From positions 81,484-145,483 of the forward strand of contig JAEUWD010000017.1 in the NCBI GenBank assembly GCA_016786485.1: a DNA stretch of 64,000 nt, written 5' to 3'. Both the position numbers and the translations under genes were made by a program. Positions 56,340 to 64,000 of this stretch are shown here, piece by piece (within the stretch, counting starts at the first letter, position 1; every line of letters starts with the position of its first letter). Under the pieces are notes generated by a model. It searched no databases. It was not told where the DNA came from and was given only the letters and a program-made list of their open reading frames with translations. The DNA comes from Bacteriovoracaceae bacterium (GTDB lineage Bacteria > Bdellovibrionota > Bacteriovoracia > Bacteriovoracales > Bacteriovoracaceae).

Positions 56340-57428
56340 ATGAGTAAACGGGATTATTACGAAATATTAGGGGTTCAAAAATCTTCATCGAAAGATGAAA
56401 TTAAAAAGGCTTATCGCAAATTAGCGATGCAGTATCACCCTGATCGAAACCCAAACAATAAAGATGCTGAAGCGAAATTTAAAGAAGCTTCAGAAGCGGC
56501 TGACGTTCTTTTAAATGAAGAAAAGAAAGCTCGTTACGATCAATTCGGTCATGCCGGTGTCGATGGACAAGGTATGGGCGGTGGATTTGGTGGTGGTTTC
56601 GGCGGCGGTGGTTTTGAAGACCTTGGTGATATTTTCGGAGATATCTTTGGTGAATTCATGGGTGGTGGTGGCGGTCGTCGCGGTGGTCGCAGTTCAGGTC
56701 CACGCGCACGTGCTGGTGCCGATCTTCAGCAAGTGATTGATGTCACTTTTGAAGAAGCAGCTTTCGGGGTTGAGAAAGAAATTTCTCTCGTTAAGAGTGA
56801 AATTAAAGAAGGCACTAAACCTCAAAAATGTGACATGTGCTTAGGTCACGGACAAATTAAAAGACAACAAGGCTTTTTCACAATTGCACAGACTTGTCCT
56901 AAGTGTGGTGGTGCTGGTGAAACTGCTGAACGTGTAAATAAAAAAGTAAATCTTTCCGTTAAGGTTCCGGCCGGAATCGATGAAGGTCAGCGTTTAAAAC
57001 TTTCAGGCGAAGGCGAAGCTGGTGCTCACGGTGGACCACGTGGTGACCTTTATGTTCTGATTCGAATAAAAGAACATGAATTCTTTAAGCGTGATGCCTC
57101 GGATGTTTACTGTGATGTTCCAATTAGTTTTTCACAAGCTGCGCTTGGTGCAGACGTAGAAGTTCCAACGCTAGGTGGAAAAGTTTCTGTTAAGATCCCA
57201 ATGGGAACTCAATCAGGTAAAAAAATGCGTCTAAAAAATAAAGGTATTGCCCGACTAGGCGGGTATGGTTTTGGTGATCAAATCATCAATATTATCGTTG
57301 AAACACCTTCGAAGCTCTCAATTGAGCAAAAAGAGTTGTTTGAGCGCTTGGCCGAATTAGAAGAAACGCACACAACCAGTCCGTTGAGTCGCGGCTTTTT
57401 TGATAAAGTAAAAGATCTTTTCCAATAA
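56340..57428 (+). CDS. dnaJ: Chaperone DnaJ (Hsp40) with only one zinc site
   Basis: Delivers substrates to DnaK and triggers its ATPase. The ATG at 56340 gives the canonical MSKRDYYEILGV start (362 residues); an ATG two codons earlier is possible but closer to the GGA than usual. The J domain has HPD at residues 33-35, followed by a Gly/Phe-rich region (about 70-120). Of the four CxxCxGxG repeats only the second and third remain (CDMCLGHG, Cys164/167, and CPKCGGAG, Cys186/189). Where repeats 1 and 4 should be are KSEIKEGTKPQK and ETAERVNKK. In canonical DnaJ, repeats 2 and 3 form zinc site II and 1 and 4 form site I, so site I is cleanly lost. The client-binding C-terminal domains look complete. 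Confidence 0.95.
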   Translation: MSKRDYYEILGVQKSSSKDEIKKAYRKLAMQYHPDRNPNNKDAEAKFKEASEAADVLLNEEKKARYDQFGHAGVDGQGMGGGFGGGFGGGGFEDLGDIFGDIFGEFMGGGGGRRGGRSSGPRARAGADLQQVIDVTFEEAAFGVEKEISLVKSEIKEGTKPQKCDMCLGHGQIKRQQGFFTIAQTCPKCGGAGETAERVNKKVNLSVKVPAGIDEGQRLKLSGEGEAGAHGGPRGDLYVLIRIKEHEFFKRDASDVYCDVPISFSQAALGADVEVPTLGGKVSVKIPMGTQSGKKMRLKNKGIARLGGYGFGDQIINIIVETPSKLSIEQKELFERLAELEETHTTSPLSRGFFDKVKDLFQ

Positions 57429-57501
57429 TATTCAAAATGATGACGGTTGAGGCAAATCAGGCTAAACTATTTCTTGTTTAGCGATTGCTTTTGGAGTCAT
57501 C

Positions 57502-59481
57502 ATGAAAAAGTTTTTTTCGTCTTTATTACTACTCATTCTTATTGGTTGTTCTGGTGTTAGTATTATCACCGGTAACTATTCTTCAGATTTTTTAAAAAAT
57601 ATTGAAGAAATTAAAGCAATCTATAAGCAAGGTGATAATACAACCGCACTTAATCGTTTAGAAAAAATCAAAGACGCGAACATTAATCCATCTGAAAAAT
57701 CTATGAAATACAATCTGATGGGTGTCATTTATTTCTCTGACTACAATTACCAAACAGCTATTAGTCACTTTAATCAGGCGCTTAAAACAGCTGACGATGA
57801 TACTGCTTTGAAAGCTCAGATTAAATTAAACCTCGCGAGTTCATACTTTAAACTTTCAAATTACCGCGAGTCGTTTCAATTTTTACAAAGTATCAACTAC
57901 AAAGTGTTAAGCGAGAAAGAAGCTAAGAAGCATCACCATTTAAGTTACGTATTAGCGCAACAGTTGCAAAATACGGCGGTTGCGACAAAAGCTTTAATTC
58001 TTTTAACGTCAGATGCGAAAACGTTTCAGGACGTTCGTAACTCACCATTCAGTGAAGCCCTTTTAGAAAATTTTAATAAGATTACTGAAACGCAAAGAAT
58101 GCGGGTTCTTGAAGATTTCCAATCAGATAAATTTATCAACATCGCTTTTTTGGGCAAGCTAGAAGTAGAGAGACAGTATTATTCTGGTAATAAGTCAGAA
58201 GCAAAAAGTGTTCTTGGTTGGTTAAAGAGCAATTATGAAGATAGCGATGAAGTAAAAACTTTCGTCGATGATTTCCTTTTTCGTATTGATAACTATTCAA
58301 AGCTTGATCGCAATGCAATTGGCATAGTGCTACCTCTCTCTGGCGATAAAGGTAGCTACGGCAAAAAAGCTTTACGCGGAATTGATGCGGCTTTAGTTGA
58401 TTTAACTTCAAATACTCAAGGTGGATTAAAAATCAATCAACCTGTGATTTACACAAAAGATTCTTATAATAGTAGTATTGTCGGTTCGATTGCCGTTCGC
58501 GAATTAGTTGAGAAGCATTTTGTTTCAGTTATCATCGGCGGTCTTTATTCAGAATCAGCAAAACAAGAATATCTTGAAGCTAAAAAATATGGCGTCGTTT
58601 ACGTTTCACTTTCACCAATCTATTTACCGAAAGATGAAAAAAACCACCTCTTAATTGAGGTTCCGGGCTCAGTTGAGTCGCAAGTAGCTTCAGCTTTTTC
58701 ACCAGCAGTACTGGAAAAATTTGGCAATAAAGTGGCCGTCCTTTATCCGGAGAGTGATGGTGGTCATGCTTATATCAACGAAATTTGGCGTCAGGTAAAG
58801 GCCAATAAAGTTGAATTAAAGAGTATTAATTCCTACGAGAAAAACGTTACTGACTATCGTGACCCGGTGGAGAAACTACTTGGGATTAAATTTAAGCGTG
58901 AGCGTTTAGAAGAGTATGATCTTTGGGCAGATATCTATAAGCTTGAAGGTAAAACAACAGTTCGTCGGGTTCAAACCTTAAGTCCAGTCATCGATTTTGA
59001 TTGGGTTTTCTTACCTTCTTACCCTCATGAAGCGGTTCAGATTATTCCAGCTTTCAATTACTACGATGCGAACAATCTACAATTCATCGGTGGTCCAAGC
59101 TGGAGAAGTCGTTCTTTGGTTAAGGAGCAAAAAGATCTTGGTCGCTTAAATTTCATCGGGGATGACCCAAGTTTTATTGATCCGGAATTTAGATCACGCT
59201 ATTTTAAGCGATACGCAAAAAGCCCTAAGCTCATCGAGACTTTGGCTTACGACGCTTTCCATGTTGGTCATAAAATTATTCAAGATTCAAGTATTCAGAA
59301 TCGCGACCAATTGGAAACGAACCTTAAGAATCGTAAAACAATCCAATCACTTTCTGGTGTTTGGGAGATTAAAGAAGGTATCTGGATTAAAGATATGTCA
59401 CCACTCAAAATGGAAAACGGTAAAGTCGTAAAACTCTTTAAGAGTGCGGGGCAATCAGACGAAGCAATTAGCGTTGAATAA
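57502..59481 (+). CDS. LppC/LpoA-like lipoprotein with periplasmic-binding fold
   Basis: A 659-residue lipoprotein (lipobox LIGC, Cys16, after MKKFFSSLLLLIL). Residues about 30-250 are helical repeats of TPR type (NLMGVIYFSDYNYQTAISHFNQAL, cited by key residues). From about 275 a type 1 periplasmic-binding domain begins (NAIGIVLPLSGDKGSYGKKAL), as in branched-chain amino acid receptors. This TPR plus binding-fold layout is that of LppC/LpoA, an outer-membrane lipoprotein that activates penicillin-binding protein 1A in enterics. Equivalent function here is inference; a solute receptor role is less likely because no ABC transporter genes adjoin. Confidence 0.82.
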   Translation: MKKFFSSLLLLILIGCSGVSIITGNYSSDFLKNIEEIKAIYKQGDNTTALNRLEKIKDANINPSEKSMKYNLMGVIYFSDYNYQTAISHFNQALKTADDDTALKAQIKLNLASSYFKLSNYRESFQFLQSINYKVLSEKEAKKHHHLSYVLAQQLQNTAVATKALILLTSDAKTFQDVRNSPFSEALLENFNKITETQRMRVLEDFQSDKFINIAFLGKLEVERQYYSGNKSEAKSVLGWLKSNYEDSDEVKTFVDDFLFRIDNYSKLDRNAIGIVLPLSGDKGSYGKKALRGIDAALVDLTSNTQGGLKINQPVIYTKDSYNSSIVGSIAVRELVEKHFVSVIIGGLYSESAKQEYLEAKKYGVVYVSLSPIYLPKDEKNHLLIEVPGSVESQVASAFSPAVLEKFGNKVAVLYPESDGGHAYINEIWRQVKANKVELKSINSYEKNVTDYRDPVEKLLGIKFKRERLEEYDLWADIYKLEGKTTVRRVQTLSPVIDFDWVFLPSYPHEAVQIIPAFNYYDANNLQFIGGPSWRSRSLVKEQKDLGRLNFIGDDPSFIDPEFRSRYFKRYAKSPKLIETLAYDAFHVGHKIIQDSSIQNRDQLETNLKNRKTIQSLSGVWEIKEGIWIKDMSPLKMENGKVVKLFKSAGQSDEAISVE

Positions 59482-59483
59482 AA

Positions 59484-59591
59484 TTATTTAGCTTTAGCTG
59501 CTTTAATTTTTGCTTTTAGCTTAGCTTTTTTCTTGGCTTGACCTTTTTTCTGCTTCATTTTAATTGTACGATTTTTTCTGCCGCGACCCAT
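59484..59591 (-). CDS. 35-residue Lys/Arg-rich basic protein
   Basis: Begins MGRGRKNRTIKMKQKKG and continues as alternating Lys and Ala to the stop; roughly half of all residues are Lys or Arg. An AGGAG ribosome-binding site lies at ideal distance from the ATG, and the gene follows hpt on the same strand. Composition resembles tiny ribosome-associated proteins such as bTHX or bS22, or a nucleic-acid-binding tail, but there is no clear alignment to any of these by eye. It stops two bases from the end of the convergent lipoprotein gene. Confidence 0.65.
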   Translation of the reverse strand: MGRGRKNRTIKMKQKKGQAKKKAKLKAKIKAAKAK

Positions 59592-59671
59592 TATTAACTC
59601 CTGTTATATAATTAAACTAGATGATGAAGATAATGAATAAAACGCGAACTGACAAGATTGGTCATTCAATA

Positions 59672-60235
59672 TTAATTCGGATATTTGAGAAAATACACGT
59701 CTTCAAAGTTACGACCGAAGTTTTCTAAGTCCATGCCATAGCCAATGATGAACTGATCATCAATCTTTTTGCCAATGAGGTCGGCTTTGATATTAACCGC
59801 TCGTTTGTAGGGTTTATCAAAAAGGGTGATGATTTCGATGCTACTAGGGTTAGAAAGGGCCAATCTTTCTTTGATGAACAATAGCGCTCTGCCTGAATCA
59901 ACGATTTCTTCCACGATCAGAACGTTTTTTTCAAGAATATTGGTTTTGATGTCTTTCGTGATAACAATGGTACCGTCATTTTCTTTATCGCGACCGACCG
60001 ATTCAATTTTCATGAAGTCGACATACACTTTTACATTTTTAATTTCTCGAATGAGATCGGCCATGAACATCATGCTGCCCTTAAGTACGCCGACGATGAT
60101 CAATTCTTGGCCTTCATATTTTTTGCTAATAGTATGACCAAGCGAACCAATAAGGCCCTTGATTTCATCACGAGAAATATATTTTACGAACTGACTTGAG
60201 ACGAATTTATTTGGGAATTTATATTTTTCAGACAT
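59672..60235 (-). CDS. hpt: Hypoxanthine phosphoribosyltransferase
   Basis: Purine salvage: hypoxanthine (and often guanine) plus PRPP to the nucleotide. The 187-residue length fits. The PRPP motif is VLIVEEIVDSGRAL (residues 105-118), with Glu-Glu instead of the usual Glu-Asp. The N-terminal GVLKGSMMFMADLIREI and the SVGRDKENDG loop mark the flexible active-site region, and FIIGYGMDLENFGRN is the C-terminal signature. The conservative Glu for Asp change need not abolish activity. It is transcribed divergently from the AMP nucleosidase-like gene and is followed by the small basic protein. Confidence 0.9.
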   Translation of the reverse strand: MSEKYKFPNKFVSSQFVKYISRDEIKGLIGSLGHTISKKYEGQELIIVGVLKGSMMFMADLIREIKNVKVYVDFMKIESVGRDKENDGTIVITKDIKTNILEKNVLIVEEIVDSGRALLFIKERLALSNPSSIEIITLFDKPYKRAVNIKADLIGKKIDDQFIIGYGMDLENFGRNFEDVYFLKYPN

Positions 60236-60344
60236 AGTTAGATATCATAATACATAATAACGAAAAATGACAAAAAATATTGTTTATAAAACTTGCTAGT
60301 CATTGATTTCTCCCAATGATAAATTAGATTAAGGAAAAAAATTA

Positions 60345-61235
60345 ATGAAAAAAAAACCATCGAAAAAAACCGTCCACAAGCGAGCGCTGCAAGTTAAAGC
60401 CACTCGCAGAAAACTAAGCCCACGGCAGCAACACATTCGTTCAAAGAAAGTTTACGCCAATCCGCAGAAGCGTAAAGTCGCGATAGATATGCTTGAGCGC
60501 TATACAGGGCATGAGTTACATCAATTTAAAGAATATATTATTCTAACTAATTTCCGTTATTATACTGAACGTTTTTGTCAGCTACTACCTGACGCTTTCT
60601 ATACCGAAGGCTCAGCTTTTAAGGCGGCTTCTTCTGAGCAGGCGAATGTAACCATTGTCGAATTTGGAATTGGCTCGGCTTTAGCGGCGTTAGTTATCGA
60701 ATTAGTTTCGGTGGTTGATCCGAAAGCTTGTTTATTTTTAGGTATGTGTGGCGCTACGCACAGTTCGCTCAAAGTTGGTGATTTTATTCTGCCGATCGGT
60801 GCGATTCGAACAGAAAGTGTGTCGGAACATTTTATGCCACCGCAAGTTCCAGCACTGCCAACATTTAAAATTCAAAAATTTGCTAGCCAAGTTTTAGTTG
60901 AACACAACCGTGATTACAGAACTGGAGTTGTTCACTCCACTGATTTACGATTCTGGGAGTTTGATGAAGACTTCAAAAATGTGCTTTATCAAGAGCGAGT
61001 AATCGCCGTAGAGATGGAATGTGCCACATTGTTTATTACGGGTTTTGCGAGTAAAGTGAGTATAGGTGCCCTTCTTTTAGTTTCTGATGTTCCGCTTAAG
61101 CGAGGGGGAATTAAAACTAAAAAGTCAGCAAAGAAAGTTTTTAGAAACTTCACTGACAAGCACATTGAGATGGGTATCGAAATAATGGCGGGTATTTCAG
61201 AACGTGGTGATAAGATAAGACATTATACGTGGTAA
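60345..61235 (+). CDS. AMP nucleosidase-like phosphorylase-fold protein
   Basis: A 296-residue protein of the purine nucleoside phosphorylase/AMP nucleosidase superfamily. The core has VEFGIGSALAALVIELV, FLGMCGATHSSLKVGDFILP and the C-terminal base-recognition segment VIAVEMECATLF with LLLVSDVPL. GGIKTKKSA resembles the short AMP nucleosidases of Bacteroidetes, which cleave AMP to adenine and ribose 5-phosphate. The first 45 residues are strongly basic (KKKPSKKTVHKR ... PRQQHIRSKK), an unusual extension that may bind nucleic acid. mreB follows after 17 bases, suggesting one operon. The exact substrate is uncertain. Confidence 0.82.
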   Translation: MKKKPSKKTVHKRALQVKATRRKLSPRQQHIRSKKVYANPQKRKVAIDMLERYTGHELHQFKEYIILTNFRYYTERFCQLLPDAFYTEGSAFKAASSEQANVTIVEFGIGSALAALVIELVSVVDPKACLFLGMCGATHSSLKVGDFILPIGAIRTESVSEHFMPPQVPALPTFKIQKFASQVLVEHNRDYRTGVVHSTDLRFWEFDEDFKNVLYQERVIAVEMECATLFITGFASKVSIGALLLVSDVPLKRGGIKTKKSAKKVFRNFTDKHIEMGIEIMAGISERGDKIRHYTW

Positions 61236-61240
61236 ATTAA

Positions 61241-62290
<1,050 letters not shown>

Positions 62291-62296
62291 AAAACT

Positions 62297-63124
62297 ATGC
62301 TTAGAAATAAAGTTTCATTTTCTCCTTTAACTGAAACGGAGCGAGTGAGAAAACTGGGCCAGATGTCCGCACTTCCCAAAGCAGAATTTGTGATGTGGAC
62401 CAAAGGGCAGACCGAGCGTCATGCTTGCGAGATTGTTTTATATAATCCCGATAACCATCTTTTAAAATTTAAGCCTATCAAAAGTTGGAAGCCCGATGCA
62501 GGTGTTTACTGCATTAATTTAGAACTCAAGGGTCTCAATTATTTTATGAAAGCTTCGGTTATTATTATCGAAAAAGAATTTTATATTAATACCAGCGTGG
62601 AATTTTTTAAGAGTGAACGTCGTTCCAGTTTCCGTTTACTCACCTATCCAATTTATAAAGTGAAAGCCTATATTAAAACAGCTGAGGCCAAGCTCGCCGC
62701 TGAGAACGTGGTGGATTTTAAAACCAAAGTTTCTCAGGTGAATATGTTTCAGCAATTTCTTTCAGTCATTAATCCTAAAGATGCTCAAAAGCGAAATGAA
62801 GGTTATATACCTTTTCGCGTGACAGATCTTTCCGCTACAGGAATGGCGATTTATGTGGGAGAAATGGAGCAGGAACTCTTTCAAGAAAATCAAAAATTTC
62901 ATCGTTCAATTATCCATTTCGAAAACAAAGAAATTGAAATTGATGAGATGTTGGTAGTTTTTAAAGCACCTTATGTGCAAACAGATAGAAATAATTTAAA
63001 AGTTTTCAAAATCGGTATAAAATTTATTAATCTAAATTTTAATACGGATAAATTGATCACGAGTATTATTAATTCAAAGCTGCGTAATTACGACGAGAAA
63101 AATAGTTTTGAGGACTTTATCTAA
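62297..63124 (+). CDS. PilZ-domain protein with insertion
   Basis: A 275-residue protein with both parts of the c-di-GMP-binding signature: RxxxR in ERRSSFR (residues 107-113) and DxSxxG in DLSATG (177-182). About 60 residues separate the two, roughly double the usual distance, because of an inserted segment rich in Lys and Gln (about 125-165). The N-terminal 100 residues form another beta-rich domain, as in YcgR-type proteins. Residues 205-265 complete the barrel. It follows mreB by six bases without a clear ribosome-binding site, implying coupling, and overlaps the next gene by one base. Binding of c-di-GMP is inferred. Confidence 0.85.
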   Translation: MLRNKVSFSPLTETERVRKLGQMSALPKAEFVMWTKGQTERHACEIVLYNPDNHLLKFKPIKSWKPDAGVYCINLELKGLNYFMKASVIIIEKEFYINTSVEFFKSERRSSFRLLTYPIYKVKAYIKTAEAKLAAENVVDFKTKVSQVNMFQQFLSVINPKDAQKRNEGYIPFRVTDLSATGMAIYVGEMEQELFQENQKFHRSIIHFENKEIEIDEMLVVFKAPYVQTDRNNLKVFKIGIKFINLNFNTDKLITSIINSKLRNYDEKNSFEDFI

Positions 63125-63915
63125 TGTTGAAATATCTTTTATTATTATCACTATTTTCTTGTGCGAGTCCTTTTGTGGTTTCTGTTTCATCTTTGAGTAT
63201 TAAAGATGAACATGTGGTTTACGATTATAAAGATACTAGCGGCGAAATGTTGATGGAAAAAGTAGTAAAATACAAAGATAAAAAAGTGATTACTTCACGT
63301 AAACTTTATAACAATAATCTTTCGAACAAAAAAATGCTAGAAAGGTCTGTCACTGTTTCGGAGCTAGGTTTGTTAACGGTGGGCGAAAGGCAAACGCCGC
63401 TTCTGCGCCCTTTTGTTTCTCAATACACAGTTTGGTTTGATGGGAAGGAATACTTTACTCAAATGAAACTTAATAAGGTCAAAAAAAGTTTGGATATTCT
63501 ACTTAAAAGCCCAGAAGAAAAATGGAATGGGACAAAAACAATTCAGTTTCCTACGGGTATTCACTTCTGCTTCTTTTCTCAGGTGGTCGAATGTTTGAAG
63601 AGTACTGGATTCTTTAAGCAGGCCATTGAACAAAAAGCAGGATCATTGGACCTCGTAATTATTTGGGATACCTATCCGTATTTTAGTGAAATTTATGCTA
63701 ATCTTAATGAAGAAGTTTTTTCTGCGGCCACCATTAAGTATGAAACTGAAGACATAAACAAAAAGAAAGATGATAAGGTTCATCACTTTTCTTTGGACGT
63801 GAATGAGCAGTTAATACTTTATGAATTCAATGAAAAATACGAATTTGAGAAATTTTATTGGATCGCTCAAGGTGTAACGATGGAGCGAAAACAAAGGAAA
63901 CCAGTTGAACGTTAA
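63124..63915 (+). CDS. Probable lipoprotein of unknown function
   Basis: A 263-residue protein with a short signal sequence ending in LFSC (Cys13); Phe at the -2 position makes the lipobox slightly atypical, but length and hydrophobicity fit a lipoprotein. The mature part is beta-rich with Lys/Tyr-rich strands (VVKYKDKKVITSRKL) and two cysteines in the middle (HFCFFSQVVECLK). No family is recognised. Its ATG overlaps the stop of the PilZ gene (TAATG), and the following gene starts inside its last codons, so it lies within the mreB transcript. Confidence 0.7.
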   Translation: MLKYLLLLSLFSCASPFVVSVSSLSIKDEHVVYDYKDTSGEMLMEKVVKYKDKKVITSRKLYNNNLSNKKMLERSVTVSELGLLTVGERQTPLLRPFVSQYTVWFDGKEYFTQMKLNKVKKSLDILLKSPEEKWNGTKTIQFPTGIHFCFFSQVVECLKSTGFFKQAIEQKAGSLDLVIIWDTYPYFSEIYANLNEEVFSAATIKYETEDINKKKDDKVHHFSLDVNEQLILYEFNEKYEFEKFYWIAQGVTMERKQRKPVER

Positions 63916-64000
63916 GGAATTGGGTCAGACTATTATGACTTCGATTGAAGGTCTAACTCTGACTGATGATGAAAAAAAATTCTTATCTAAAGAAAATATT
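63905..64000 (+). CDS. nagZ: Start of a probable beta-N-acetylhexosaminidase, cut by the window
   Basis: Only 32 codons are visible, from a TTG preceded by AGGA (an ATG at 63931 is the alternative). The sequence (VKELGQTIMTSIEGLTLTD, then EKKFL) matches the beginning of glycoside hydrolase family 3 NagZ proteins, which remove N-acetylglucosamine from recycled muropeptides. The catalytic region lies outside the window, so this is tentative. It overlaps the preceding lipoprotein gene by 11 bases, placing it in the mreB-PilZ unit and fitting a cell-wall theme. Confidence 0.5.
   Translation, partial: MNVKELGQTIMTSIEGLTLTDDEKKFLSKENI

Noticed and set aside
57461..57482. Terminator after dnaJ (GCTAAAC/GTTTAGC hairpin)
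   Set aside because: The stem is A-T rich and followed by GATTGCTTTTGG rather than a continuous T tract, so it may be only a weak hairpin or chance.

Overview
The window (about 64 kb, clearly AT-rich) is bacterial chromosome, with no phage, insertion sequence or CRISPR signature. It looks like a member of the Bdellovibrionota, most likely a Bacteriovorax/Peredibacter-like predator. This is an inference from the low GC, the long beta and beta-prime subunits, the many short secreted or lipoprotein genes and the overall gene order. No rRNA gene or species-specific marker is present to prove it.

Layout. 1-2767: 3' part of proS, a small cysteine-rich secreted protein and a SpoU-family RNA methyltransferase, all overlapping. 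2841-5255: five tRNA genes (Thr-TGT, Tyr-GTA, Gly-TCC, Thr-GGT, Trp-CCA) around a YunG-like secreted protein and tuf. 5284-18141: secE, nusG, rplKAJL, rpoBC, rpsLG, with a probable L1-binding hairpin in front of both rplK and rplA. 18299-22912: fusA flanked by two unrecognised secreted-protein genes; fusA has a promoter that predicts a leaderless mRNA. 23029-36789: continuous S10-spc-alpha cluster (rpsJ to rplQ, with secY, adk, rpmJ, rpoA); rpsD is absent from its usual place and there is no infA.

36855-44626: a TlpA-type thioredoxin, a sigma-54 activator, a three-gene biotin-dependent acyl-CoA carboxylase with a small methyltransferase, a TraB/GumN-like protein and a secreted coiled-coil protein. 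44787-50801: an outer-membrane barrel and lipoprotein pair, an unknown cytoplasmic protein, an M16 peptidase and a HemW-like radical SAM protein. 50802-51132 is a gene-free stretch holding what appears to be a compact, GC-rich structured RNA starting where a predicted promoter would start transcription. It precedes a large secreted protein with a His/Cys pair resembling clan CD (caspase/CHAT-like) peptidases. 53816-57428: grpE-dnaK-dnaJ, in which DnaJ has lost exactly one of its two zinc sites. 57502-64000: LppC-like lipoprotein, a 35-residue basic protein, hpt, an AMP nucleosidase-like enzyme, mreB, a PilZ protein, a lipoprotein and the start of a probable nagZ.

The first two thirds is core information processing (translation, transcription, protein export). 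The last third mixes chaperones, lipid and nucleotide metabolism, cell shape and envelope genes. The most promising unexplained items are the structured RNA at about 50868-51031 with the secreted protein after it, the duplicated L1 leader motif, the half-zinc DnaJ and the predicted leaderless fusA mRNA.
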